From: Mycolicibacter arupensis
GTDB taxonomy: Bacteria > Actinomycetota > Actinomycetes > Mycobacteriales > Mycobacteriaceae
DNA: 62,868 bases
Reading direction: 5' to 3'
NCBI RefSeq assembly: GCF_002086515.1
Contig: NZ_MVHH01000023.1
Span: forward strand, 1 to 62,868
Shown here: in pieces, positions 29,347 to 38,661 of the stretch
Numbering within the stretch: the stretch's first letter is position 1
How the letters are laid out: every line of letters begins with the position of its first letter
Made by a program: the position numbers and the translations under genes
The notes under the pieces: model-generated
What the model saw: only the letters and a program-made list of their open reading frames with translations
Told to the model about the DNA's origin: nothing
Database searches by the model: none

Positions 29347-29922
29347 CTACACCGGGTCGAATTGCGAGACCAGCCACCGGCCACCGACCTTGTCCAGGCT
29401 CACCCGAACACTCGAGGCGGTATCGGTGGCCGGCCCTTTCCCCGATGTGGTCGCCTGGTCGACGAACAGCAGCACCACGGCGTGGCGGCTGTTCGCGCTC
29501 ACCGATGCCGCCGCCGGCACCCTGACGACCGTCGAGATCTGTTGCTGTTTGGCGCCGGGGGCAACGACATCGGCGACCAGGTGGGTGTACTCGTCGCGAA
29601 AGGAGCCCGTCATGGCGTCGGCGGCCGCCGCCAACGCGGTGTCGACGTTGTCGGGGCGGTAGGTCAGCATCGCGATAGCGGCGTCGGTGGCGGCCTGCAC
29701 GGACTCGGCGGCCGCCTGCTGGCTCACCTGCGCCGAGACGTCCTGCCAGCGCAGGTAACCGGCCGCCACCGCCAGGGCTGACGCCAGCGCCGACAGCAGG
29801 CCGACTACCAGCACGCGCCGCAACGCCGAAGGCGGGTTCGGCAGAGCCGCCGCCGTGTCTTCGGTGTCATCGGCGACGGCGTCTGCGACGTCGGGAGCAT
29901 CAAGGGTGGGAGCTGTAGACAT
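29347..29922 (-). CDS. Mce-associated membrane protein
   Basis: 191 aa from ATG 29922, chosen because GGAGG lies six bases upstream; an in-frame GTG precedes it. An acidic cytoplasmic N terminus, one transmembrane helix (RVLVVGLLSALASALAVAAGYL), then an extracytoplasmic domain with the typical pattern of a helix (LTYRPDNVDTALAAAADAMTG), 'FRDEYTHLV', and strands ending RWLVSQFDPV. Such Mas proteins stabilise Mce complexes in the envelope. Second of two tandem paralogues after mceF; 12 bp gap to the first. Confidence 0.88.
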   Translation of the reverse strand: MSTAPTLDAPDVADAVADDTEDTAAALPNPPSALRRVLVVGLLSALASALAVAAGYLRWQDVSAQVSQQAAAESVQAATDAAIAMLTYRPDNVDTALAAAADAMTGSFRDEYTHLVADVVAPGAKQQQISTVVRVPAAASVSANSRHAVVLLFVDQATTSGKGPATDTASSVRVSLDKVGGRWLVSQFDPV

Positions 29923-29934
29923 GGCCACCTCCGT

Positions 29935-30483
29935 TCACGGGATGAAGACGATGTTGGACACTTTGGGACCGTCGTCGGTGCGTTGCAGGCTGATCCGCAT
30001 GCGCCAGCGGCGCGGCTCCGGCACGACGTTTCCGGCCATCGTGGTGCGCACCGCGACCGCCAGCAACACGTCGGCCCGGTCGCCGTCCACCGATTCGAGC
30101 CCGGCCTCGGTCACGGTGCCCTCAGACTCCGAATGCGCTTGCTGGACAACGTCGACGAACGGCCGAGACCGCTGGGTGAAGTCGTCGCGGAACTCCCCCG
30201 TTGTCGTGTCGATGATGCGCTGCACGTCGGCACCGGCCTGGGCGTAGCTGATCGTGGTCAGGTTGACCGCGGCTTGGCGCGCCACCTGGACGAACTGTTC
30301 GCGTTGCTCCTGGGCCTGCTGGTTCGCCTGGATCCGGTACCCCAACCAGCCCAGGGCACCGGTGAGCACCACCACCGCCAGGCCCACGACGACGACGGCG
30401 ATCACCCGGCGCGTCGCCCCGGCGCGCCGGGCCGGTGCACCGGACGGCGCTACGGGCTCGGCGGTATCAACATCGTCTGCCAT
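29935..30483 (-). CDS. Mce-associated membrane protein
   Basis: 182 aa. Basic/Pro-rich cytoplasmic N terminus, a transmembrane helix (VIAVVVVGLAVVVLTGALGW), and an exported domain: 'AAVNLTTISYAQAGADVQRI' then FRDDFTQRS, ending WRMRISLQRTDDGPKVSNIV. Its start overlaps the 3' end of mceF by 34 bp in another frame, showing tight coupling. Same architecture as the following gene, with which it probably arose by duplication. Confidence 0.88.
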   Translation of the reverse strand: MADDVDTAEPVAPSGAPARRAGATRRVIAVVVVGLAVVVLTGALGWLGYRIQANQQAQEQREQFVQVARQAAVNLTTISYAQAGADVQRIIDTTTGEFRDDFTQRSRPFVDVVQQAHSESEGTVTEAGLESVDGDRADVLLAVAVRTTMAGNVVPEPRRWRMRISLQRTDDGPKVSNIVFIP

Positions 30484-31862
30484 GTCTGCTCCTTCTGCTG
30501 CGGGACGAGATCGGCCTGGATGTGCCGTTGTCCATCCGGTCCGAGGTAGCTGCCGGTGGCCGGGTCATAGGGGACGAACGCGACCGGCGGATCCTGCGGC
30601 ACGGCCTGACCCGACGCCGTGGCGTTGGGGTCGCCCTTCCAGTTGTAGCCGTCGTTGAGCGGCACATACCACTGGTCGCTCTCACACATCTCGACCGTGG
30701 GAGCGCGTTTGGCGGGATTGTTCTCACACGGAATGTTGCGGGCGCCACGCACATTGAGGTCAGAATCCTGCGGGACCCGGCAGTACAGCTCGCCGGCGGG
30801 CCGGTCGGGGTAGTCGACGGCGGCCGGGACACGCTGCTGGCGGGCCGGAAGAAATCCGGTGTTGCAGGGCGGCGGGTAGTTCATGTTGAGGTTGAAGTCC
30901 AGGTAGATGCCGCGATAGGGGGTGTTCAGCCCCGAATCGGCCAGCGTGATCGCCGACATCACCGCGGTGCCCTGCGGAAAGAGCACCAGCAGTTGCTCGA
31001 TTCCCTGCCGGAATGTCACGGCGATCTGCCCCAGACTGACCATGTTCGCCAGCAACACCGGCAGGGCCGGGGCCACCCGGCCCAGCAGCGCGTCGGCCTC
31101 ATTCAGTGCCGGGGCTCCCGCACTGAGCAGCCCGGCGAATGCACGGTCCTCGGCGGCCAGCTGGCCGGTGATCGACGCCAGTCGCTGCGCCCAGATCAGC
31201 ACCGAATCCGCGGTTTGGACTTGCGAATTCAGTACGGGCGGGGTTTCGTCGATCAACTGTGCCAGCGGTTGCGCGGCCTGCCCGCCCTCGATGGCCAGCG
31301 ATGTGGAGCCGGCGACGATCCGCGACAGTTCTGCCCCCAGACCGCCTACCGCCTTGTTCGCCTCGTCGATCACGGTACGCAGGTCGTCGTTCGGAATCGA
31401 CCGCAGCGCAAGGTTGGTGGCGTCCAGCAGGTGGGCGATATCGGCGGGAATCCGCACCTGATCCACCCCGATCACATCGCCGGCGCGCAGCGTGCGGTGG
31501 TCGTCGGTCCCGGGGGCCGGGGTCAGTTCGAGGAACTGTTCGCCGATCGCCGAGCGGCTGTGCACCGCCGCTGTCACCGGTGCGGGCACCTTGATAGCCG
31601 AGTTCAGCTTGAGCACCGCACGCACCCCGTCGGCATCGACGTCGATGGACCTGACCCGGCCGATCTCGGTGCCGCGGTAGGTCACCACCGATGTCGGGTA
31701 CAGACCTCCGGAGGCCGGCAGCTCGACGATCACCGTGTAGCGGCCGATGCCGAACAGCGCTGGCACCTTGACGAATCCGAACGCCATGACCCCACCGGCC
31801 ACCAGGGTGACGGTGGCCAGGATCGCCAGCTGGTTCCAGACGGTGCGCGACAGCCGAAACAC
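30450..31862 (-). CDS. mceF: Mce family protein MceF
   Basis: 470 aa, last of the six Mce subunits that form the periplasmic lipid channel of the YrbE/Mce importer. An N-terminal transmembrane segment (QLAILATVTLVAGGVMAFGF) is followed by the MlaD-type Mce domain (about 35-125: 'YRGTEIGRVRSIDVDADGV' and SAIGEQFLELTP), a helical needle region, and a Cys-containing, Pro-rich C-terminal part. GTG start at 31862, one base after the mceE stop. Confidence 0.93.
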   Translation of the reverse strand: MFRLSRTVWNQLAILATVTLVAGGVMAFGFVKVPALFGIGRYTVIVELPASGGLYPTSVVTYRGTEIGRVRSIDVDADGVRAVLKLNSAIKVPAPVTAAVHSRSAIGEQFLELTPAPGTDDHRTLRAGDVIGVDQVRIPADIAHLLDATNLALRSIPNDDLRTVIDEANKAVGGLGAELSRIVAGSTSLAIEGGQAAQPLAQLIDETPPVLNSQVQTADSVLIWAQRLASITGQLAAEDRAFAGLLSAGAPALNEADALLGRVAPALPVLLANMVSLGQIAVTFRQGIEQLLVLFPQGTAVMSAITLADSGLNTPYRGIYLDFNLNMNYPPPCNTGFLPARQQRVPAAVDYPDRPAGELYCRVPQDSDLNVRGARNIPCENNPAKRAPTVEMCESDQWYVPLNDGYNWKGDPNATASGQAVPQDPPVAFVPYDPATGSYLGPDGQRHIQADLVPQQKEQTWQTMLIPPSP

Positions 31863-31863
31863 G

Positions 31864-32982
31864 TCAGTACCCCCCGAAGTGGTAGGGGGCCACCAGCGGA
31901 TTGCCCGCGGTGTAGGGGCTGGGCATCTGTCCGACGGTTCTGCCCCACTGGAGTTCCAGCTCGGTCAGGTCGCCTTCCCAGCGTGTTCCGGTGAACAGGC
32001 CGCTGTCGATCCGGCTCAACGTCAGGTCGACGACCAGGCTGATGTTGGCGAAGTCGCCGCGGAACCAATTGGGGATGTTGCTCTTGACCCAGGGATAGGT
32101 CGACAGGAAGTCGAGGCCTTGCGTCAGCGCCGGGCCGGCGTCGGCCAACGAACGCAACACCGGGGCGATGTTGCGCAGGTTGGCCACCAGCGCCTCCCTG
32201 CTCTGCTCGACGGTGGAGACCGCGATGGCACTGAACTTGCCGAGTGCGTCGGCGGCGTCGGCGATCTGAGCGCGCTGCTCGGCCAGCACCGCCAGTGCCT
32301 GCGGAATCGTGGTCAGTGCCCGATCGACGGTCCGGTTCTGCTGGGCGAACTGGCCGACGAGGCCGTTCAACTTCTCGGTGGCCGAGATGATGTCATCGGT
32401 CTGATCGTTGAGCCCAGCAATGAACGTGTCCAATTGTGTGAGCAGGCTGCGCATGTCGTTCTCGCGCCCCGCCAGCGCTCGGGCGAAGCTCTGGTTGATC
32501 TCCTGCAGTTGCGCCAGACCGCCGCCGTTGAGCAGCAGCGACACCGAGGCCAGGGTCTGCTCGGTGCTTGGATAGGTGGCGGCCCTCGACAGCGGGATGA
32601 CCGCGCCGTCTTCGAGTTCGCCGCGTGGCGGCTCGTCGGTCGGTGGCGCCAGTTCGATGTGCATCGAGCCGAGCAGGCTGGTCTGACCGACTGTGGCGGT
32701 GCTGTTTGCCGGCAGGTGCACGCCGTTGTCGATGCGCATGGTGACCAGGGCGTGCCAGTCCTGGACTTCGATCTTGGTCACGTTGCCCACGGTGACGTCG
32801 GCGACCCGAACCCGCGAGTTCTGCGCAATGACGACGACATCGGGCAACTCGGCGGAGATCGTGTAAGTGCCGCTGGCGCTTGCGGTACCGGGCAGGCTCA
32901 GTGAGTTCAGGCCGCGCCACTGACATCCGGTGGCCCCGCAGACCACCGCGATGCTCACCGCGACACCGATCGCGCGCTTCAC
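31864..32982 (-). CDS. mceE: Mce family lipoprotein MceE (LprK-type)
   Basis: 372 aa from GTG 32982, overlapping the mceD stop by four bases. The E position of mce operons is normally a lipoprotein and this one fits: lipobox GATGC with the lipidated Cys at residue 20. The Mce domain (about 45-125, 'NSRVRVADVTVGNVTKIEVQ', TSLLGSMHIELAPP) is followed by long helices. The frame continues upstream inside mceD but that region is not a plausible signal peptide. Confidence 0.93.
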   Translation of the reverse strand: MKRAIGVAVSIAVVCGATGCQWRGLNSLSLPGTASASGTYTISAELPDVVVIAQNSRVRVADVTVGNVTKIEVQDWHALVTMRIDNGVHLPANSTATVGQTSLLGSMHIELAPPTDEPPRGELEDGAVIPLSRAATYPSTEQTLASVSLLLNGGGLAQLQEINQSFARALAGRENDMRSLLTQLDTFIAGLNDQTDDIISATEKLNGLVGQFAQQNRTVDRALTTIPQALAVLAEQRAQIADAADALGKFSAIAVSTVEQSREALVANLRNIAPVLRSLADAGPALTQGLDFLSTYPWVKSNIPNWFRGDFANISLVVDLTLSRIDSGLFTGTRWEGDLTELELQWGRTVGQMPSPYTAGNPLVAPYHFGGY

Positions 32983-34286
32983 GGGTTGTCCTCGGGGGGC
33001 GGCGCGGGCAACAGCAGACCGGGCAGACCAAGCTCGGGGTCGATGGGCTGTGGAGCGGGCTCGGGCGGTTGTTGCGCCGCGGCCGGCCTGAGCCGATCTT
33101 CGCTGTAGGTGATCTCGTTGGGCCGGGCTGCGGTGCCGACGAACGGATTGCCGCCGATCGGCAGGAAGTTGTACTGGCGGTTCTTGATGATCGGCGCCAG
33201 GTACTGCACGCACAGCTTCGATGCCTGAAGCGAATTCGCCCGCGCCAATGCCTCGATTCCGCCGCAGATGAATTGGACGGTGTTGGCGAAGTTCCCGAGG
33301 GCCATCACGCCGGTGATCGCGCTCTGGGCCGGCTGGTAGATGTTCACGAAGTTCTGGAACACCGACGGGGCGATGTGCAGCACCTGCTTGAGGTCACCGC
33401 GGCTCTCGTTGAGTGCGGTGGTGATCGCGGCCAGGTGATCGACGGTGACACCGAAGCCCTCGCGGTTCTCGCCGATGAAGCCGCGCAGGTCCGTGACCGC
33501 ACTGTCGAGACTGGTCATCGCGTCGGCGAACTCCCGGGGCGAATTGCTCAGCACCGTGGTGATGTCGGCGAGGTTGACGTTGAACGCCGCCAGCAGATCG
33601 CTGCTGGAGGTCAACGCCGACACCAGCAGTTGCATGTTGCGGACCGTGCTGAAGATGTCGGTGCTGTGGTCACCGAGCGCCGACATGGCCTGGGACAGTT
33701 TGATCACCGTCTCGCGTGCCGTGTCACCTTGCCCCCGCAGGTTGGCCGCCGCGGTGGTGACGAATTCGCCGACCGCGCTGCGGCCGGTGGTGTCGGCCGG
33801 CTGCAGCGAGTCGGTGAGTTTCTCCAACTGCTCCCGGAAGTCGTCCCATTCGACCGGAACCGCGGTGCGCTCCAGTCCGATGCTGGCACCGTTGGCCAGT
33901 TCGGGGCCGCCGGAGTAGGCCGGGACCAGCTGGATTGCCCGCGCACTGACCAGTGAGGGCGACAGGATCGCCGCGCGGGCATCGGCGGGAATCCGGTACT
34001 CGGCGCCGACGGAGAAGGTGACCCTGGCGGCGTCGGGCAGCGGTTCGATGCGGTCGACGGTTCCCACGGCGACCCCCAGGATCCGGATCTCGTCGCCGGT
34101 GTAGAGGCCGTTGGTGTTGGTGAAGTAGGCCGTGTAGACGTGCTTGTGCAGCTGCGCCCAGGGCGGGCCGGCGACCAGGAACAGTGCGGCGGCGAGGGTC
34201 GACACCAGCACCGCTGCGGTGGCCAGGCGCAGCTGCCGCAACCGGTCGGCGGACAGGTTCCAGCCCGCGACAGAGTGGACGCCCAT
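32979..34286 (-). CDS. mceD: Mce family protein MceD
   Basis: 435 aa from ATG 34286, one base after the mceC stop. Transmembrane segment at about 21-41 (ATAAVLVSTLAAALFLVAG), Mce domain ('TNGLYTGDEIRILGVAVGTV', about 50-130), then a helical coiled region, and a Pro-rich C terminus (PPEPAPQPIDPELGLPGLLL). Four-base overlap with mceE downstream. Confidence 0.93.
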   Translation of the reverse strand: MGVHSVAGWNLSADRLRQLRLATAAVLVSTLAAALFLVAGPPWAQLHKHVYTAYFTNTNGLYTGDEIRILGVAVGTVDRIEPLPDAARVTFSVGAEYRIPADARAAILSPSLVSARAIQLVPAYSGGPELANGASIGLERTAVPVEWDDFREQLEKLTDSLQPADTTGRSAVGEFVTTAAANLRGQGDTARETVIKLSQAMSALGDHSTDIFSTVRNMQLLVSALTSSSDLLAAFNVNLADITTVLSNSPREFADAMTSLDSAVTDLRGFIGENREGFGVTVDHLAAITTALNESRGDLKQVLHIAPSVFQNFVNIYQPAQSAITGVMALGNFANTVQFICGGIEALARANSLQASKLCVQYLAPIIKNRQYNFLPIGGNPFVGTAARPNEITYSEDRLRPAAAQQPPEPAPQPIDPELGLPGLLLPAPPPEDNP

Positions 34287-34287
34287 G

Positions 34288-35556
34288 TCAGTTCCCCCCG
34301 TCCGCTGCCGGGCCCAGCGCGGGTGGCCCCGGGGGCGGCCCGCCCGGAGGCGGCGCCGGCAGCGGCTCCCGGTAGGGATAGCGAGGGTCTCCGGGCTTCC
34401 CGGTGATGGCGTCGGGCAAGGTCAGGTTCGGCTCGCCGCCCTGACCGGTGCGGGGAAAGGGCATCGGCAGGGCCGGGGTGCCCGGCTGGCCGACCGCGGG
34501 GTCGTTCAGCTCCGACGGCAACAGCACGTTGGGGTCCAGGCCCAGATCGGAGAACGCCGCCTCGATGGCCGGTTGAGCCAGCTGGCCCGGAATCAGGTTC
34601 ACCACTGAGGCCTTGAAGAACGGCCCAGAACCCAGCACCTCACCGAAAGACATGGCGTAGCGGCGAAACAGGTACAGGGTGCGTTGCAGCTCGGCGCGGC
34701 GGTTGTCCAGGATCTCCAGCACCCCGTTGAGCTTGTCCACCGCGGGCTTGAGTTGCCGGTGATTCTCCTCGACCAACGCCGAGATCTGTCGCGATACCGA
34801 GGTCAGATTGGTCATCAGCGCGTCGACGGAGTTGCGTTGCGACAAAAGCTCACTGAGCAAAGCGTTGCTGTTGGCCACCAGTCCGGCGATCTGCTCGCTG
34901 CGCTGGGCCAGCACCCCGGTCACGTTGTTGGCGTTGGACAGCAGCTGCCGCAGCGAGGCGTCTCGCTTGTCGAGGGTGTCCGAGAATCGGGCCACGCCCT
35001 GCAGCGCGGCCTTGAGGTCCGGCGGGGTGTCTTTGAACGTCTCCGCCAAAGTGGTCAGGGCAGCAGACAGTTGGGTGGTGTCCAGGCCGCTGACGACGGC
35101 GGTCAGGTCGCCCAGGGCGTCGGGCAGATCGTAGGGCGAGGTCGTCCGTTCAGCCGGTATCGGGCCGGTGAGGTGGCCATCGCCGCGCGGCGTGAGCTCC
35201 AGGAATTTGTTGCCCAGAACGGTTTCGGTTTTGATGGCCGCTTCGGTCCTGTCCCCCAGGGCGACTCCCCTGCGGACGGTGAACCTGACCAGTACTCGAT
35301 TGCCCTCCAGGGCAAGGCCCGCCACCCGGCCGACATCGAGTCCCGAGACCCGCACGTCGGCATGGGGTTTGATGCCACCGGCCTCGGTGAAGTAGGCGGC
35401 GTAGTCGGAGGTGCCCTTGATAAACGGCAGCTTGTCGTAGCTGAACACCGCCACCACCAAGGCAATCAGCACGAGAATTCCGGTCAGGCCGACCGCGGGC
35501 CGGCTGCGCTCGGCCAGGGGTTTGACGGTGATCCGCGGTAGTTTCGGTCTCGTCAT
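34288..35556 (-). CDS. mceC: Mce family protein MceC
   Basis: 422 aa from ATG 35556, overlapping the mceB stop by four bases (ATGA). Transmembrane segment (VGLTGILVLIALVVAVFSYD), Mce domain ('AGGIKPHADVRVSGLDVGRV', TVLGNKFLELTPRG), a long helical region with heptad-like spacing ('LRQLLSNANNVTGVLAQRSE'), and a C terminus made almost only of Pro/Gly/Ala, typical of MceC. Confidence 0.93.
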   Translation of the reverse strand: MTRPKLPRITVKPLAERSRPAVGLTGILVLIALVVAVFSYDKLPFIKGTSDYAAYFTEAGGIKPHADVRVSGLDVGRVAGLALEGNRVLVRFTVRRGVALGDRTEAAIKTETVLGNKFLELTPRGDGHLTGPIPAERTTSPYDLPDALGDLTAVVSGLDTTQLSAALTTLAETFKDTPPDLKAALQGVARFSDTLDKRDASLRQLLSNANNVTGVLAQRSEQIAGLVANSNALLSELLSQRNSVDALMTNLTSVSRQISALVEENHRQLKPAVDKLNGVLEILDNRRAELQRTLYLFRRYAMSFGEVLGSGPFFKASVVNLIPGQLAQPAIEAAFSDLGLDPNVLLPSELNDPAVGQPGTPALPMPFPRTGQGGEPNLTLPDAITGKPGDPRYPYREPLPAPPPGGPPPGPPALGPAADGGN

Positions 35557-36581
35557 TTGGGGGCGCACCGTCCGGTCGTCTGGTTCATGATCTTGGAGTA
35601 GAGCGGTTGACCGCCTTTGCCGTTCACCTTGATCACCAGGTCACACATGTAGAAGCCGAAGTAGTCGCCATAGAGTCCGTTGCGGGCCAGCACCTGGTAG
35701 GCGTCGGGCAGGGTCTTGACCAGGTCGTCGACATAGTCACGGTCTGCCAGCACCTGACCGGAGAACCGATCCGTCTGCAGCACGGCCTCGCGGACGGGTT
35801 CGCGGGCGACGGTCAACAAGTCGGCGACCGAACCGGCCGCGGCATTGATGTAGGCCACTCCGGTGGTGAGGTCGGTTCGGCGATCTGCCAGCCCCTGAAC
35901 CAGGTGGGCCAGCGAATCCAGCCCCCGGCCGAATTCGTGATCGCGTGAGCTGAACGTGCCCAGCACCGTGGTGAGATTGGTGATCACCTGACCGATCAGT
36001 TCATCACGCCCGGCCAGCGTGGTGGTCAATGCCGAGGTCTGCGACAGCACCGAGGCGATGGTGCCGCCCTGCCCCTGGAACACCCGGAGCAGTTCCCCGC
36101 TCAGCGCGTTGACCTGGTCGGGATCCAGGGCGCGGAACAGAGGACGAAAGCCGCCGATCAGGGCGTCGACGTCGAGGGCGGGTTCGGTTCGGGTCAGCGG
36201 AATGGTCTGACCGGCCTGCAGTGTGCGTACCGATCCGGGGCCCTGCTCCAACGACAGGTAGCGATCGCCGATGAGGTTCTCGTAGCGCACCGCTGCGCGG
36301 GTTCCCTCGGTGAGCGTAAGGCCGCGGTCGATGGAGAAGTCGACCGTGACCGTCCCGTCGGGGCGCAGGGACATGTTGGTGACCTTGCCGATCTCGACAC
36401 CGGCGATCCGAACGAAGTTGCCGCCCTTGAGGCCTGACACGTTGGTGAATTCGGCGCGGTAGCCGACCCGGGAGTCGAACCGGAACTGGCCGAAGACGGT
36501 CACCAGGACGAAGATGAACACCAAGCACGTGACCGTGAACAGGACGACCCAGGTCAGGGTCTTGCCGATGTTGCCCGTCAT
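35553..36581 (-). CDS. mceB: Mce family protein MceB
   Basis: 342 aa from ATG 36581, overlapping the mceA stop by four bases. Transmembrane segment (TWVVLFTVTCLVFIFVLVTV), Mce domain ('VSGLKGGNFVRIAGVEIGKV', ENLIGDRYLSLEQGPG), helical region, and a conserved B-type C terminus YGDYFGFYMCDLVIKV ending GRCAPK. Shortest subunit, as usual for MceB. Confidence 0.94.
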   Translation of the reverse strand: MTGNIGKTLTWVVLFTVTCLVFIFVLVTVFGQFRFDSRVGYRAEFTNVSGLKGGNFVRIAGVEIGKVTNMSLRPDGTVTVDFSIDRGLTLTEGTRAAVRYENLIGDRYLSLEQGPGSVRTLQAGQTIPLTRTEPALDVDALIGGFRPLFRALDPDQVNALSGELLRVFQGQGGTIASVLSQTSALTTTLAGRDELIGQVITNLTTVLGTFSSRDHEFGRGLDSLAHLVQGLADRRTDLTTGVAYINAAAGSVADLLTVAREPVREAVLQTDRFSGQVLADRDYVDDLVKTLPDAYQVLARNGLYGDYFGFYMCDLVIKVNGKGGQPLYSKIMNQTTGRCAPK

Positions 36582-37858
36582 GGTGCCGGTCCTGGCGCGG
36601 GTGGACCGGGATAGCGGATTCGGGGTGGCTCTGGTTCGGGCTTGGTCACCGGGAAGTAGTTGGCGAAGCCGGGGAAGCCGATGCCGGGGTTGGGCCGAAC
36701 GTCCAGGCCGGTGCCGAATCCGGTGTCGGTGACCAGGTACTTCACCGGGAAGTTCTTGCTCACGTCGGGTAGTGAGCCACAACTGGGGTGCCCGCCCGGA
36801 CCGCCTCGGGCGTTGACCAAAGGCAGGTTGTCCGGGTACCGGTACGGGTCGTCACCGGCGAGCATCGCGGCATCCATGATGACTGATCTACCGTTGCCTC
36901 CCATGGCATCTCGACCACCGTTCTCCAGGAACCATTGCGCACCCTGGAACAGGCAGGTGTAGGTGGGCGAATACTCCTGGAGCAGATCGGTGGTCGGGGC
37001 CATCAGGTTGAGCGCCTGAACCAGCGCGGGCTGGTTTCCACCGACGGTGTCCACCCCGGTCGCGGAGAACCCCACGGCGGCCAGCAGCAACGCGTTGAGT
37101 TCACCGGCCTGGGTCGTCACCGTCGTGCTGGTGGTGCTCGTTGCGTCGAGCACGTTCAGAATGTTCTGCGCTGCTGCCGAATACACAGCCGTGGTCTGCC
37201 CGAACAGCTGCCAGTCGCGCTGCACGGTCGGCATGCGTGGGTTCACCGCCGACAGCACGGTGTCGGCGCCGGTGATCGCCCGGCCCAGGACGTCTCCCCT
37301 GCCCCGTACCGATTCGGCTACCGCCGACAGCACGGCGTTGAGTTTGGCCGGGTCGATGGCGTGCACCACCGCCTGCAGGTTCTCGAAGACAGTGTTGACT
37401 TCCACCGTCACGTTGCGAGAGTGCAGTACCGCGCCCGCCTTGAGCCGCTGCTCACTGGGTCCGTTCTGGGGAATGACGAGATCGACGTACTTGGAACCGA
37501 AGGCCGTCGTGGACTTGATCTCGGCCTCGACGTTGCTCGGGAGGTACTGGAAGGGCCGGGGATACATGGTCAGGCTCAGGGTGGCCAGTCGAGTTTTGTC
37601 GGCGCCCTGCTGGGTGCCGATGGATCTGACCTCGCCGACCTGGATTCCGCGCAGCTTGACCTTGGCCCCGTTCTCCATCACCAGTCCGGCCCGATCAGAG
37701 ACCACTGTGAGCGGGACGTAGCCCCGGAACGCTCCGGAGAAAAGCAGGGCCGTCATCGCCGAGAGTGCGGCAATCACGACTACCAGGACCGGTGACCACC
37801 AGATCGGATCGATCGCGGTGCGACGGGATGTGTCGCGGCGGGAGCTGTTCACTGCCAT
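36578..37858 (-). CDS. mceA: Mce family protein MceA
   Basis: 426 aa from ATG 37858, sharing one base with the yrbEB stop. Transmembrane segment (SPVLVVVIAALSAMTALLFS), Mce domain ('AGLVMENGAKVKLRGIQVGEV', with TAFGSKYVDLVIPQNG), the Thr/Ser-rich stretch LDATSTTSTTVTTQAG, and a Pro-rich end after 'NYFPVTKPEPEPPRIRYPG'. First Mce subunit; the longer frame to 38065 lies inside yrbEB. Confidence 0.94.
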   Translation of the reverse strand: MAVNSSRRDTSRRTAIDPIWWSPVLVVVIAALSAMTALLFSGAFRGYVPLTVVSDRAGLVMENGAKVKLRGIQVGEVRSIGTQQGADKTRLATLSLTMYPRPFQYLPSNVEAEIKSTTAFGSKYVDLVIPQNGPSEQRLKAGAVLHSRNVTVEVNTVFENLQAVVHAIDPAKLNAVLSAVAESVRGRGDVLGRAITGADTVLSAVNPRMPTVQRDWQLFGQTTAVYSAAAQNILNVLDATSTTSTTVTTQAGELNALLLAAVGFSATGVDTVGGNQPALVQALNLMAPTTDLLQEYSPTYTCLFQGAQWFLENGGRDAMGGNGRSVIMDAAMLAGDDPYRYPDNLPLVNARGGPGGHPSCGSLPDVSKNFPVKYLVTDTGFGTGLDVRPNPGIGFPGFANYFPVTKPEPEPPRIRYPGPPAPGPAP

Positions 37859-38661
37859 CACCCGGACAGGTGGAAGTTGCCGGACTGTCCGTACACCGAC
37901 AGTGTGATGGTCAACAACACAAACACCGTCGCGGTGACCGACGTGCGCACCGCACGGCCCACCGCCTCGCCCACTCCGGCGGGGCCACCGGTGGCGGTGT
38001 ACCCGTAATAGGTGTGCACCACCATCACCGCGGTGGCCATCGCCAACGCGGACAGAAACGACCACAACAGGTCGGTGGGCTCTAAGAACGTGGAGAAGTA
38101 GTGGTCGTAAACGCCGCGCGACTGCCCGTAGATCACGGTGGTGCCGAACCGGGTTGCCAAGAAGGCCATCAGCACGGCGACGGTGTACAGCGGGATCACC
38201 ACCAAGACTCCGGCGACGATCCGGGTGGCGGCCAGATAGGTGATGGACCGGATGCCCATAACCTCTAGCGCGTCGATCTCCTCGCTGATCCGCATTGAGC
38301 CGATCTGCGCGGTCGCGCCGGCGCCAATAGTCCCGGCCAATGCCACCCCGGCGGTGGCCGGGGCGATGAACCGGACGTTCAGAAACGCCCCGAGAAAGCC
38401 GGTCAGTGCTTCGATCCCGACGTTGGACAAGGTGTTGTAGCCCTGCACGGCAATCAGGGCGCCGGTGGACAGAGTGAGGAATCCGACGATCACCACGGTG
38501 CCGCCGATGACGGCCAAGGCGCCGGCTCCCATGCCCATGACCGCGATCAGGCGCAGAACCTCACCGGGGTAACGCCGGATCGCGTCGCCGACGGCGATCA
38601 GCGCGTTGCCGTAGAAGGCGGTCTGTTCACCGAACCGCCGCGCGGTCTCCGCGGCGGTCAC
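37858..38661 (-). CDS. yrbEB: YrbEB-type permease subunit of the Mce transporter
   Basis: 267 aa from GTG 38661, overlapping the yrbEA stop by four bases. MlaE/YrbE permease with five to six membrane helices ('LAVIGGTVVIVGFLTLSTG', 'MALLAGTIGAGATAQIGS'-like core, 'GVLVVIPLYTVAVLMAFLAT') and the family motif GSMRISEEIDALEVMG in the coupling helix that docks the ATPase MceG, which is encoded elsewhere. Forms a heterodimer with YrbEA. Confidence 0.93.
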   Translation of the reverse strand: MTAAETARRFGEQTAFYGNALIAVGDAIRRYPGEVLRLIAVMGMGAGALAVIGGTVVIVGFLTLSTGALIAVQGYNTLSNVGIEALTGFLGAFLNVRFIAPATAGVALAGTIGAGATAQIGSMRISEEIDALEVMGIRSITYLAATRIVAGVLVVIPLYTVAVLMAFLATRFGTTVIYGQSRGVYDHYFSTFLEPTDLLWSFLSALAMATAVMVVHTYYGYTATGGPAGVGEAVGRAVRTSVTATVFVLLTITLSVYGQSGNFHLSG